NCBI RefSeq assembly: GCF_039993895.1
Contig: NZ_CP121194.1
Location: 1,178,001 to 1,242,000 of the forward strand
DNA length: 64,000 nt
Source: Edaphobacter paludis
GTDB taxonomy: Bacteria; Acidobacteriota; Terriglobia; Terriglobales; Acidobacteriaceae
Reading direction: 5' to 3'
The notes beneath the pieces were generated by a model that had not been told where the DNA came from, did no database searches, and saw nothing but the letters and a program-made list of their open reading frames with translations. This document shows, one piece after another, positions 33,731 through 42,001 of this stretch. The stretch's first letter is position 1; every line of letters begins with the position of its first letter. The translations under genes were made by a program, and so were the position numbers.

Positions 33731-34849
33731 CTATCTCTGCTGATTGTCGGGCCGCTGCTGCAGATTGGGATTGGCGACCGCATCCCTCGTGGTGCGTGTG
33801 GAGGTGCGAAGGGAAAGGGAGTTCGTGAGGTGGAAGCGAATGAGGCTTTCCGACGGAATCTGCACCTGCTCGCCGCGGGTGATGGCGTTCGATCCGGCTC
33901 CGAGGCCCCCTCCCGTTGCGGCTCCGATGGCAGCGCCTTTGCCGCCGCCGAAGATGCCGCCGAGGATGGCTCCCACGGCTGCCCCACCGCCTGTTTTGAT
34001 GGCCGTGTTTTTGCCGCGTCCCTTACCGGCAACGCTGTAGGGTTCAGTCGAGAGGGCCACGCTTTCGCCGTGGTGCTTCAAGCCGGTCAATTCGATGGTG
34101 AGCAGCGAATTCCCTTTGAAGTGGGCGGCTTCCTGCACAACGTCGACCCGTCCAGAGACAGGGGTGCCTTGGGGAATGACGACGAGACCGTCAATGACGA
34201 TATCGCTTGCGACTGTACCACTGAAACTTTCGCCTTGCTGTGTCGTGGCGCTGTCGAGAGTCTGGGTAATGCGGATGGGAAGCGTTGTACCCGCAGGGAC
34301 GGCAATATCTCGAAAGGCGGGAGGTGCCGGTTGCGATGGCGGCGGAGGCGGAGGTGGTGGTGTCGCCTGAGCTTGTTGCACCGGGGGCACCCGCTCGATT
34401 GGAGCGGAAGAGTGTTCAGCTTCTTCCCGTGTCTCCCGGCGCTCCCTTCTTTCCAGTTCCTTGCGGGTAGCTGCTGGTGGGGGCGCTACGGCGGTTGCGG
34501 CCAGAGGTGCGGGCTGCTGGTTCGACTGCGGAGCGGGCTGTTGAACGGTAAGGTTGTTGACCACGGTTTTGAGACCCGCAACCTGGGCGGCGTCTGCTGC
34601 GGCCAGAGACCGAGCGGCTTCGTTGCTGACCGTGCCGTTCAGCGTAGCCACACCATTCTGGACGGAGGCCTGAATTGGTTCGGATTGGAGAGCACTGTCG
34701 CCGGTGAGGCGCGCCTGCACAGCGGAGCTTAGAGCGGCGTCATCGGGTGGGGGCGTGGCCTTTTGACAGCCGGCAAAGCTGAGGGACAAAGCGAAAGCAG
34801 CTGCTAACGTCAAGGCGCGCGGAAACGGGATCGGGCGTAGAACGTACAT
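33731..34849 (-). CDS. Lipoprotein with BON domain and glycine-zipper region
   Basis: 372 residues. Lipoprotein signal with lipobox LSFAGC. BON domain about 40-105 (LSSAVQARLTGDSALQSEPIQASVQNGVATLNGTVSNEAAR, VAGLKTVVNNLTV). A charged/proline-rich linker follows, including a run of nine prolines. Then a beta-rich domain (DIAVPAGTTLPIRITQTLDSATTQQGESF...VIPQGTPVSGRVDVV) and a glycine zipper (GGGAAVGAILGGIFGGGKGAAIGAATGGGLGAG). BON domains associate with membranes; glycine zippers insert or oligomerise. Likely an envelope-stress or outer-membrane-stabilising protein. Confidence 0.8.
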   Translation of the reverse strand: MYVLRPIPFPRALTLAAAFALSLSFAGCQKATPPPDDAALSSAVQARLTGDSALQSEPIQASVQNGVATLNGTVSNEAARSLAAADAAQVAGLKTVVNNLTVQQPAPQSNQQPAPLAATAVAPPPAATRKELERRERRETREEAEHSSAPIERVPPVQQAQATPPPPPPPPSQPAPPAFRDIAVPAGTTLPIRITQTLDSATTQQGESFSGTVASDIVIDGLVVIPQGTPVSGRVDVVQEAAHFKGNSLLTIELTGLKHHGESVALSTEPYSVAGKGRGKNTAIKTGGGAAVGAILGGIFGGGKGAAIGAATGGGLGAGSNAITRGEQVQIPSESLIRFHLTNSLSLRTSTRTTRDAVANPNLQQRPDNQQR

Positions 34850-35232
34850 TCAACCTCTTTAGTGGAGAGAACTATCCAAACACTGTAACTCACTCCATCA
34901 TTATGGGATGCTTCGGCGTGGCGCTGGGCTGTATAGAAGAAACCTGTCGCCGAAGCCCAGTGTTGGTTAGACGGATGTGACGACGCGAGAGTGAGTGCCG
35001 GAGGAGGAGGGGAAGATGTAACCAGCTGCGATAGATCGCGCAACCTATTCCATGGAGAGGGCATCTTTCCCTACAAGCTACCAGCGTCTGCGACGCTTCA
35101 TTGACGAGAGAAGGTATGCTTGATGTTCGTACGAACCGGAGTTTATCCCGTCGGTCGAAGTTATGAAGGCGGGGAGCGGATTTAGCAGTTCGAAGGAACC
35201 TACTTAGAATTCAGAAAGACAGGAGAAGAATA
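34850..35232. other. 383-bp intergenic region between BON lipoprotein and YtxH-like genes
   Basis: No convincing gene. Must carry divergent promoters. It contains overlapping inverted repeats: GCTTCGGCG (34910-34918) with CGCCGAAGC (34948-34956), and CTGGGC (34924-34929) with GCCCAG (34955-34960). These pairs interleave, so they cannot form together without a pseudoknot. A perfect 12-bp palindrome GTTCGTACGAAC lies at 35125-35136, about 97 bp before the YtxH start. Confidence 0.5.
35125..35136. promoter_or_regulatory. Perfect 12-bp palindrome upstream of YtxH-like gene
   Basis: GTTCGTACGAAC reads the same on both strands and sits in the upstream region of the YtxH-like gene, a plausible dimeric-regulator operator. 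It is not the Gram-positive LexA box orientation (GAAC-N4-GTTC), so I do not assign a regulator. Confidence 0.4.
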
Positions 35233-35625
35233 ATGGCAGACAACGACAGCAGCGTAGGTGGATTGGGTTGGTTTTTGGCGGGTCTGGGCGTAGGTGCGCT
35301 GGTCGGAGTGCTGTATGCGCCGAAGGCTGGTAAGGAGACTCGCGACGATATCGTGGCAAGCGCTCTGGACGCGAAGGAAAAGGCTGCGTCCCTGGCCCAG
35401 CAAGGTAAGGAGCGGGCCGCCGATCTGGCCGCCCAGGGCAAACAGCAGGTCGGCGAATATGTCGATCGCGGCAAAGAGTATTATGACCGGGGTCGTACTC
35501 AGTTTGCTGAGTATGTCGAAAAAGGTAAGGGCCTTGTGCACGAGCAGCAGGAGAAGGTGTCGTCTGCCATCGATGCGGGCAAGGATGCATATGCGAGCGC
35601 TACAAAGGACTTGGGCAAGGCGTAG
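35233..35625 (+). CDS. YtxH-domain membrane-associated protein
   Basis: 130 residues. The N-terminal hydrophobic glycine-rich helix LGWFLAGLGVGALVGVLYAPKAGKETRD is the YtxH signature (GxxxGxxxGxLxAPxxGxETR). It is followed by a long charged amphipathic helix/coiled region with an AAxxLAxQGK-like repeat. Ribosome-binding site AGGAGA 7 nt before ATG. YtxH-type proteins are general-stress membrane-associated proteins. The next gene, also with an N-terminal membrane helix, probably belongs to the same unit. Confidence 0.85.
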   Translation: MADNDSSVGGLGWFLAGLGVGALVGVLYAPKAGKETRDDIVASALDAKEKAASLAQQGKERAADLAAQGKQQVGEYVDRGKEYYDRGRTQFAEYVEKGKGLVHEQQEKVSSAIDAGKDAYASATKDLGKA

Positions 35626-35632
35626 TCGGGGC

Positions 35633-35668
35633 CGGGACCTGATCTCTCGTTGATGGAGGTCAGGCCCG
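35633..35668 (+). terminator. Imperfect hairpin between YtxH-like and DUF948-like genes
   Basis: CGGGACCTGA / TCAGGCCCG with one bulged base, followed by AATTTTCTGG. Possible partial terminator or processing site within the two-gene unit. Confidence 0.45.
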
Positions 35669-35696
35669 AATTTTCTGGAATTGAAAGAGAGGCTGC

Positions 35697-36281
35697 ATGA
35701 TAGCGGCACAATTTATTATGTCGGGAATGTGGCTGCAGGATTCCGGTTCGATTTCGTCGGGCAACTCGACATTGCTGATGGTTTTTGTCGGCTTGGTGGC
35801 GCTCGCGTTGATCGTGCAGGCAATTGCTCTGGTCACGATAGCTATGGGCGCGGCCAAAGCCCGGAAACGCGTGCTGGTAATTGCGGAGGAGCTTCGTGCG
35901 AAGGCGATTCCGGTGCTGGATAGCACTGGCGATTTCATGAAGAGCACTGCTCCGAAGATGATAGTCCTCGCTGAGAACCTCGTAGAAACGAGCAATTTAA
36001 TTCGTCACACGGCAACGGGGCTTAACGCCACTCTTAATGATGTGAATAGCAAAGCTCGCGTGCAAGCGGCGCGTGCGGATGAAATTGTCACCACGATCCT
36101 GATGGGAACCGCAGAGGTTGTCGACTCGGTTCAAGCGGGAATTCGGGTTCCGGTGCGCGAGTTCAACGGACTGGTGAGTGGATTCAAAGCCGGGCTGGAT
36201 GTTTTGGTGGGACGCAGCAAGAGTTTCGGAAACGGCCGCAACGTGCGGAGTTACCGGGATAGCAATGATATCGATTTGTAA
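35697..36281 (+). CDS. Single-pass membrane protein, DUF948-like
   Basis: 194 residues with one N-terminal membrane helix (LMVFVGLVALALIVQAIALVTIAMGA). A long helical cytoplasmic or periplasmic part follows, with ALDxxGD-like spacing (EELRAKAIPVLDSTGDFMKSTAPKMIVLAENLVETSNLIRHTATGLNATLNDVNSKARVQAARADEIV). The pattern resembles DUF948 proteins, often found beside YtxH genes. GAGAGG lies 5 nt before the ATG. Function unknown. Confidence 0.72.
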   Translation: MIAAQFIMSGMWLQDSGSISSGNSTLLMVFVGLVALALIVQAIALVTIAMGAAKARKRVLVIAEELRAKAIPVLDSTGDFMKSTAPKMIVLAENLVETSNLIRHTATGLNATLNDVNSKARVQAARADEIVTTILMGTAEVVDSVQAGIRVPVREFNGLVSGFKAGLDVLVGRSKSFGNGRNVRSYRDSNDIDL

Positions 36282-36290
36282 ATAGGCTCT

Positions 36291-37403
36291 CTAAAAAATC
36301 CAACCACCCCCGACCACCTCGTCTTGCTGATAGAAGACGGCGGCTTGGCCGGGGGTGATTGCGCGTTGGGGCTCGTCGAAGATCGCGGTAACTGTATTGT
36401 TAGCGGCTCGGCTTAGAGTGGCCGCGGCGGGAGTGTGACGGTGGCGGATCTTGATGGTGACGCGGATGTCTTCAGTTAGCTCGGGAATGGAGATCCAGTT
36501 AAGCCGATTGGCGCGGAGATCGCGGGACATGAGTTCCGCGTCGGCGCCGACGGTGACTTGATGGCTGTCAGGGTGGATTGACAGCACGTAGAGCGGGTTG
36601 ACCGAGGTAAGTCCGAGGCCTTTGCGCTGGCCGACGGTGAAGCTCTGAATGCCTTCGTGATGGCCGACGACTTCGCCGGACGTTGTGACGAGTTCGCCGG
36701 AGGAGTCGGGAAGTTCTTCGCCCTGCTCGTCGAGGTAAGCCTTGAGGAAGGCGCTGTAATCGCCGCCGGGAATGAAGCAGATCTCCTGCGAGTCGGGTTT
36801 GGCGGCCACGTTGAGACCGGCTTCAGAAGCCATCTCGCGAACGGCTGGCTTCTGCATCTCGCCGAGCGGGAAGAGGGTGCGCGAGAGCTGTTCCTGTGTC
36901 AGGCCAAAGAGAAAATAGGTCTGATCCTTTGAGTGGTCGGCGGGGCGGGAGAGTATCCAGCGGTTGCGGGCCGGGTCGAAGTGGTTGCGGGCGTAGTGGC
37001 CGGTGGCGATGCGGTCGGCGCCGATCTGGCGGGCGGTGACGAGGAGTTGGTCGAACTTCAGGTGGTTGTTGCAGAGGGTGCACGGAATGGGAGTGCGTCC
37101 GGCGAGGTATTCGGCTACGAAGGGCTTGACTACGTCGGCCTCGAAGCGGTCCTGCTGATTCACCACGTAGTAGGGAATATCGAGCTGTTCGGCTACGTGA
37201 CGGGCATCGTAGACATCGTCGATGGAGCAGCAGCGGCCCTGAACTGCCTCGGGCATTCCTTCGTGTCCACTGAGGCGGCGCTGGTTCCAGAGCTGAAGGG
37301 TGAGGCCGACGAGCGTATGACCCTGAGCGCGCAGGAGTGCGGCGACGGCGGAGGAGTCAACTCCTCCGGACATTGCTACGGCAATGGTTTCCTGCTCGGG
37401 CAT
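36291..37403 (-). CDS. mnmA: tRNA-specific 2-thiouridylase
   Basis: Thiolates U34 of Lys/Glu/Gln tRNAs. Landmarks: AMSGGVDSSAVAALL (PP-loop ATP site), CCSIDDVYDARHVAEQLDIPYYVVN, TPIPCTLCNNHLKFDQLL (first catalytic cysteine), TGHYAR, DQTYFLFGLTQEQLSRTLFPLGEMQKPAVRE, SQEICFIPGGDY (second catalytic cysteine), VGQRKGLG and the C-terminal barrel AAVFYQQDEVVGGGWI. 370 residues, normal length. Convergent with the DUF948-like gene with a 9-bp gap. Confidence 0.95.
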   Translation of the reverse strand: MPEQETIAVAMSGGVDSSAVAALLRAQGHTLVGLTLQLWNQRRLSGHEGMPEAVQGRCCSIDDVYDARHVAEQLDIPYYVVNQQDRFEADVVKPFVAEYLAGRTPIPCTLCNNHLKFDQLLVTARQIGADRIATGHYARNHFDPARNRWILSRPADHSKDQTYFLFGLTQEQLSRTLFPLGEMQKPAVREMASEAGLNVAAKPDSQEICFIPGGDYSAFLKAYLDEQGEELPDSSGELVTTSGEVVGHHEGIQSFTVGQRKGLGLTSVNPLYVLSIHPDSHQVTVGADAELMSRDLRANRLNWISIPELTEDIRVTIKIRHRHTPAAATLSRAANNTVTAIFDEPQRAITPGQAAVFYQQDEVVGGGWIF

Positions 37404-37440
37404 ACTGCTTCTATTTTCGCAGATTTGGCGAAGATGGGGG

Positions 37441-38286
37441 TTATGACCGCTCTGCGAGGTCTTTGCGGAAGAAGCCGTCCAGCTCGGCGAAGCTCACTGC
37501 GTTGTCCAATCCTGCCATGCTGTTTTCCTGAGCCATCTCACGGGCGGCGCGGATGAATCCTGTCCAGGCGGCGCGGGCGAGGGCTGAGCCTACGCTGATG
37601 CGCCTTACGCCGATTTCAGCCAGTTCGGGAGTTTTGAGTCCGGCGCTGGAGGTGAGCAGGACGTTGACGGGTTTGGGGTGGACTGCCTTTACGATGGCCT
37701 CGATGTCCGCGCGTTTGGCTGCGCCGGGAGCGTAGAGCACGTCCGCTCCTGCTTCGGCGAAGGCTTCGAGGCGGCGGAGAGCTTCGTTCAGCGGATCGGG
37801 GTGGCCGACGAGATAGCACTCGGCTCTGGCGACCAGCAGCACATCTGCTCCGGTGGCTTTGATTGCTGCCTTTGCTGCCTTGATTCTTTCGACGGCGACG
37901 GGCAGGTCGTAGAGCGGCTCTTCGTGATCACCGGTGGCGTCTTCGATGGAGAGTCCGGCGACTCCCGTTTCGACGCAGCGGCGGACGTTTTCGGCCACTC
38001 CCTCGGGCTTATGGGAGTAGCCGGATTGGAAGTCGGCGTTGACGGGGAGGTCGATTGAGGCGACGATCTGGGCGATGTGCTCGAGGACGGTGTCGAGAGG
38101 GACGGCCGAGTCTGAGTCGGGCCGGCCGGTAGAGAAGGCAAAGCCGGCGCTGGTGCTGGCGAGCGCCTTGAAGCCGAGGCTGCGGAGATATCGCGCCGAA
38201 CCTACATCCCATGGGTTGGGGAGGAGGAAACAGCCGCTCTCGTGGAGCTTCCGGAATGCGGCTCGGCGTGCGGTGAAATCGGTCAT
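37441..38286 (-). CDS. Isocitrate lyase/PEP mutase superfamily protein
   Basis: 281-residue TIM-barrel enzyme. CFLLPNPWDVGSARYLRSLGFKALASTSAGFAFS, LPVNADFQSGYSHKPEGVAENVRRCVETGVAGLSIED (Asp/Glu metal ligands) and LLVARAECYL identify the PEP-phosphonomutase/isocitrate lyase superfamily. The KKCGH-type lyase loop is absent, so it is not a true isocitrate or methylisocitrate lyase. C-C bond hydrolase or lyase activity on an oxaloacetate-like acid is possible. It stands just downstream of an intergenic repeat cluster. Confidence 0.8.
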   Translation of the reverse strand: MTDFTARRAAFRKLHESGCFLLPNPWDVGSARYLRSLGFKALASTSAGFAFSTGRPDSDSAVPLDTVLEHIAQIVASIDLPVNADFQSGYSHKPEGVAENVRRCVETGVAGLSIEDATGDHEEPLYDLPVAVERIKAAKAAIKATGADVLLVARAECYLVGHPDPLNEALRRLEAFAEAGADVLYAPGAAKRADIEAIVKAVHPKPVNVLLTSSAGLKTPELAEIGVRRISVGSALARAAWTGFIRAAREMAQENSMAGLDNAVSFAELDGFFRKDLAERS

Positions 38287-38319
38287 CGACTAGCTCTCCC
38301 GGAGGTACCCCCCCCTGTA

Positions 38320-38377
38320 CTTTAAGTCCTAAAGTCTTCGAAAGAAAGGACCTAAGTCCGGACTTCGGTTTGGACTT
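38320..38377. repeat. AAGTCC/GGACTT repeat cluster (candidate dispersed intergenic element)
   Basis: AAGTCC (38324-38329), the perfect palindrome AAGTCCGGACTT (38354-38365) and GGACTT (38372-38377) occur within 55 bp, separated by an A/G-rich stretch. The arrangement is mirror-symmetric and can fold into several hairpins. It lies upstream of the PEP-mutase-family gene and downstream of narK. It may be a dispersed genomic repeat or a regulatory element; only a genome search can tell. Confidence 0.5.
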
Positions 38378-38384
38378 ACCCAAC

Positions 38385-38414
38385 GAGAAAGCCCGGCTTT
38401 GGGCCGGGCTTCTC
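38385..38414. terminator. Hairpin terminator downstream of the nitrate assimilation operon
   Basis: AAGCCCGGC / GCCGGGCTT stem with a short loop, flanked by GAGA and TCTC that extend the pairing. T-rich sequence follows on the forward strand (ATTCTTTCTT), and GCTTTCTC on the reverse. It is about 70 bp beyond the narK stop. Confidence 0.65.
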
Positions 38415-38482
38415 ATTCTTTCTTCTGAGTTAATTATAGCGGGGGTGTCAAGGACTGGCCGCCCTGCCGCCTTCGTTGGAGA

Positions 38483-39715
38483 CTAGTCTGCCGCTATGGC
38501 TACGGGCTCGTCGGTGAGGGCGCGGCCTCCGGCGCCGACCCATGTCCTGGTCCAGCGGCGGGAGACGATGAGCAGCATTATGAGGATTAGCGAGGCTATT
38601 GCGGCGTAGGCGATGAAGCCTGCGGCGTAAGAACCGGTGTGCTGCTTGGACTGGCCGAGGAGGTTGGGCAGGACGCCGCCGCCGAGCGCGCCGATCTCGC
38701 CGATCATGCCGCCAGCGACCGCGGTGGTGATGGGCCAGCGGAGAGGGACGAGTTGGAAGGTGGCTCCGTTGCCTGCGCCGAGGGCGGCGAAGCAGAGCAT
38801 GAAGAGCAGCGTGGTGACGAGAAGCGACGGCGATGCGATGAGGCCGAAGAGTCCGGCGATGACGATGAGGAAGACGACGGAGAGAGTGGTGATGCCGCCG
38901 ATGCGGTCGGCGAACCAGCCGCCGAGGACGCGGGTGGCGCTGCCGGTGAGGGTGGCGAGGACGGTGAGGCTTCCGGCCTGAATTTTGGTTACGTGGAATT
39001 GTTTGACAAAGAACGAAGGCAGAAAGGTGGCGAGGCCGATGAAGCCGCCGAAGGTGATGATGTAGACGAGGTTGAAGGCCCAGCCATCTTTTTCCCAGAG
39101 GCATTTGAGGTGATCGCGGAGACTCTGGTGCTCGATGTCTGGCGGTTCTTTGGCGAAGACGATCATGACGATGAGGGGGAGCAGCATCATTGCCGCCGCG
39201 AAGCCGTAGACGTGCTGCCAGCCGTAGTGGGTGGCGAGGCGTGGCGCGAAGAGCGCGGCAACGGCGGTGCCGCTGTTGCCTGCTCCGGCGATGCCCATGG
39301 CGAGGCCTTTGTATTGTTTGGGGAACCAGCCTGAGCCGAGGGAAAGTGCAACGCCGAAGCTGGCTCCGGCGATGCCGAGCAGGACGCCCATGGCGAGGAC
39401 GTCGTGAAAGGTTTTGACGAAGAAGAAGCCGTAGAGAAGCGCGATGACGATGGCCGACATCTCGATGATGGCGGCCATTTTTCTGCCGATGTACTGCGAG
39501 ACGACGCCGAGCGGGAAGCGCATGAAGGCTCCGGCGAGCGTGGGGACGGAGACCATGAGGCCGACCTGACCCTGAGAGAGGTGGAACTGCTCGGAGATGA
39601 ATGGGCCCATGGCTCCGTTGAGAACCCAGACGGCGAAGCTGAAGTCGAAGTAGAGGAAGGCCGCGAGCAGGGTTGGTGGATGTCCGGACTTCATGAATGC
39701 TTTGAGATTTGCCAT
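38483..39715 (-). CDS. narK: NarK-type nitrate/nitrite transporter (MFS, NNP family)
   Basis: 410 residues with 12 predicted helices. Both NNP nitrate-signature motifs are visible: IAGAGNSGTAVAALFAPRL (helix 5) and LGAGNGATFQLVPLRWP (helix 11). RFPLGVVSQYIGRK is the MFS loop motif. Start ATG 39715 is chosen over 39745 because GGGGAG lies 6-7 nt upstream. It moves nitrate in and/or nitrite out across the inner membrane. It is the last gene of the nirA-cysJ-like-dmsBC-nasA-narK unit. Confidence 0.92.
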   Translation of the reverse strand: MANLKAFMKSGHPPTLLAAFLYFDFSFAVWVLNGAMGPFISEQFHLSQGQVGLMVSVPTLAGAFMRFPLGVVSQYIGRKMAAIIEMSAIVIALLYGFFFVKTFHDVLAMGVLLGIAGASFGVALSLGSGWFPKQYKGLAMGIAGAGNSGTAVAALFAPRLATHYGWQHVYGFAAAMMLLPLIVMIVFAKEPPDIEHQSLRDHLKCLWEKDGWAFNLVYIITFGGFIGLATFLPSFFVKQFHVTKIQAGSLTVLATLTGSATRVLGGWFADRIGGITTLSVVFLIVIAGLFGLIASPSLLVTTLLFMLCFAALGAGNGATFQLVPLRWPITTAVAGGMIGEIGALGGGVLPNLLGQSKQHTGSYAAGFIAYAAIASLILIMLLIVSRRWTRTWVGAGGRALTDEPVAIAAD

Positions 39716-39823
39716 GGATAGCTCCCCTGAAGAGATGAGTTTCAATTTGGTTCATCTGGTGCGAGGTGAACGTCGGGGTTCGACCGTGGTATTCGTCTGG
39801 CATTCGGCGGCTTGGCCGAGTTT

Positions 39824-42001
39824 TTACTTCAATGTCTTGAAATACTTTTCTACGCGGACGGCGCACTGTTTGAAGTTGGGCTCGCGCGAAATGGGATCGA
39901 AGGCTCCCAGGGTGACGAGGTTGGAGTTGGTCTCGGCGAAGTGGAAGGGCATGAAGACCTGACCGGGTGCGACGATGCCGGTGATGCGCAGCTCGATATT
40001 GCGGACGGTGCTGCGACGGGAGAGAACGTTGACGCGGTCGTGGGGGCGGAGTTCGAGTTTGGCGGCGTCGATGGGGTTCATCTCGAGCCAGGCGTTTGGA
40101 ACCATGCTGTCGAGCATTTCAACCTCGGCGGTTTTGGTGCGAGTGTGCCAGTGTTCGACGGTGCGGCCGGTGTTGAAGATGAAGTTGTATTCTTCGTTGG
40201 GCTGCTCGACGAAGGGCAGGCAGGGGACGCTGTAGAGGACGGCTTTGCCGGTGGCGGTGGGGAAGATGCCGTCGGCGTAGAGGCGGTCGCCGCCCCATTG
40301 TGCGCCGCCTTCGTCTTCAAGCTGCTGCCATGTGAAGTTGCTGTAGTCGCACATGCGTCCTGCGGAGACGCGCTGCCATTCTTTGAAGGCGTCGTGGGTG
40401 GTTTGCCAGTTGGGGAATAGCTCGTCGCGGACGCCGAGGCGTTGGGCGATATCGAGGAAGATGTCGAAGTCGGAGCGGGCGAGACCGGGAGGCGTGACGA
40501 CGGGATTTACTTTGCTGACGCGGCGCTCGGAGTTGGTGTAGGTGCCTTCTTTTTCTCCCCAGATGGCGGCGGGGAGGACGAGGTCTGCGAATTCGCTGGT
40601 GGGCGTGGGGTGGAAGCCATCCTGCACGATGAGGAAGTCGACGCTTTCGAGGGCTTGCTTGAGCAGAGCGTAGTTGGGGAAAGAGACGGCGGGGTTGGTG
40701 GCGATGAACCAGAGAGCTTTGACTTTGCCGGCGACGGCGGCCTCGATGATGTCGGGGTAGGCGAGGCCGCGTGATGTGGGGATGCGGTCGGCGTCGATGT
40801 TCCAGATGCGGGCGAGGTCTTCGCGGTCTTGCGCCTTCTCGAATTTGCGGTAGCCGGGGAGAGCGGTGGTGAAGCTGGTTTCGCGGCTGCCCATGGCGTT
40901 GCACTGGCCGGTGATGGAGAACGGTGCGGCTCCGGCGCGACCTATGTTGCCAGTGATGAGCGCGAGATTGTTGATAGCGGTGACGGTGGCTGCGCCCTGC
41001 GTGGAGTGATTGACGCCCATGGTCCAGCCGATGAACGCGGCTTTCGCTTTGCCGTAGAGGTGGGCGGTGTTGACGATGGTTTCTTCACTGAGGCCGGTGA
41101 CTTCGGCTACGTGTTGTGGTGTGAAGTCGGCGACGAAGCTTGCGAACTCTTCGAAGCCGGTAGTGTGCTGGTGGATGTAGTCGCGGTCGATGAGGCCGTC
41201 GCGGATGAGGATGTGCGCGATGCCGTTGAGCAGGGCGATGTCGCCGCGCGGCTTGATGGGGAGATGGATGTCGGCCATCATGGCAGTCTTGGTGACGCGT
41301 GGGTCGACCACGATGACGGTGGAGTTTTGGTTGCACTGGCGATTGCGTTCAATGCGCTGGCAGAGGATGGGGTGGTTGTCGGCGATGTTGGCGCCAATGA
41401 GGAGGATGAGGTCGGCGGTCTCCATGTCGGCGTAGGAGCCGGGTGGGCCGTCGCTGCCGAAGGTGAGCTTGTAGCCGGAGACGGCGGAGGCCATGCAGAG
41501 GGTGGTGTTGCCGTCGTAGTTGCGGCTGCCGAAGCCGAGCTGGATGAGCTTGCCCAGAGTGTAGAACTCTTCGGTGACGAGTTGGCCAGTGCTGATGACG
41601 CCGAGGGAATCGCTGCCGTATTTTTGCTGGACGGCGGAGATTTTTTCGAGCATGACGGTGAGGGCTTCGTCCCAGGAGACGGGGACGAGCTTGCCATCTT
41701 TGCGTAGGAGCGGCTGCTTGGCGCGGCCGGGGGCGTTGAGGATGTGATGCTCGCTGAGACCTTTGGGGCAGAGCTTGCCAAGGTTGACGGGGTGGTCGGG
41801 ATTGCCGCGGACGGTGACGGCTTTGTTGTCTTTGACGCCGACGAGCATGCCGCAGCCGACGGAGCAGTAGCCGCAGGTGGTTTTGACCCAGGTGTCGGCT
41901 ACGCGGGCGGTGGCGATGTGACCGAAACGCGGGTCGCGCTGGAAGGTGTATTCGGATTGGCGGGTGTCGATGCCGAGAGCGCGGCGGATTCGTTTCAACA
42001 T
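39824..42001 (-). CDS. nasA: Assimilatory nitrate reductase catalytic subunit, NasA-like
   Basis: 725-residue molybdopterin oxidoreductase. An N-terminal [4Fe-4S] motif TTCGYCSVGCGMLVGV...GKLCPKGL is followed by bis-MGD binding regions (LLIGANIADNHPILCQRIERN, GWTMGVNHSTQGAATVTAINNLALITGNIGRAGAAPFSITGQCNAMGSRE, VLPAAIWGEKEGTYTNSERRVS) and the C-terminal cap (TGRTVEHWHTRTKT, MNPIDAAKLELRPHDRV). No Tat signal, so it is cytoplasmic. No C-terminal extra Fe-S domain. Its ATG overlaps the DmsBC stop as TAATG, with GGAGG in the upstream gene, so they are co-translated. Confidence 0.92.
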   Translation of the reverse strand: MLKRIRRALGIDTRQSEYTFQRDPRFGHIATARVADTWVKTTCGYCSVGCGMLVGVKDNKAVTVRGNPDHPVNLGKLCPKGLSEHHILNAPGRAKQPLLRKDGKLVPVSWDEALTVMLEKISAVQQKYGSDSLGVISTGQLVTEEFYTLGKLIQLGFGSRNYDGNTTLCMASAVSGYKLTFGSDGPPGSYADMETADLILLIGANIADNHPILCQRIERNRQCNQNSTVIVVDPRVTKTAMMADIHLPIKPRGDIALLNGIAHILIRDGLIDRDYIHQHTTGFEEFASFVADFTPQHVAEVTGLSEETIVNTAHLYGKAKAAFIGWTMGVNHSTQGAATVTAINNLALITGNIGRAGAAPFSITGQCNAMGSRETSFTTALPGYRKFEKAQDREDLARIWNIDADRIPTSRGLAYPDIIEAAVAGKVKALWFIATNPAVSFPNYALLKQALESVDFLIVQDGFHPTPTSEFADLVLPAAIWGEKEGTYTNSERRVSKVNPVVTPPGLARSDFDIFLDIAQRLGVRDELFPNWQTTHDAFKEWQRVSAGRMCDYSNFTWQQLEDEGGAQWGGDRLYADGIFPTATGKAVLYSVPCLPFVEQPNEEYNFIFNTGRTVEHWHTRTKTAEVEMLDSMVPNAWLEMNPIDAAKLELRPHDRVNVLSRRSTVRNIELRITGIVAPGQVFMPFHFAETNSNLVTLGAFDPISREPNFKQCAVRVEKYFKTLK

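Noticed and set aside
34318-34370. Short tandem repeat/CRISPR-like signal
   Set aside because: It is the proline-codon run inside the BON lipoprotein gene; no spaced repeats are present.
35125-35136. LexA box at the GTTCGTACGAAC palindrome
   Set aside because: The Gram-positive box has GAAC-N4-GTTC; here the halves are reversed, so no SOS assignment is justified.
38448-39866. 472-codon frame overlapping narK
   Set aside because: Arg/His-rich shifted frame of the transporter gene with no membrane helices or motif.
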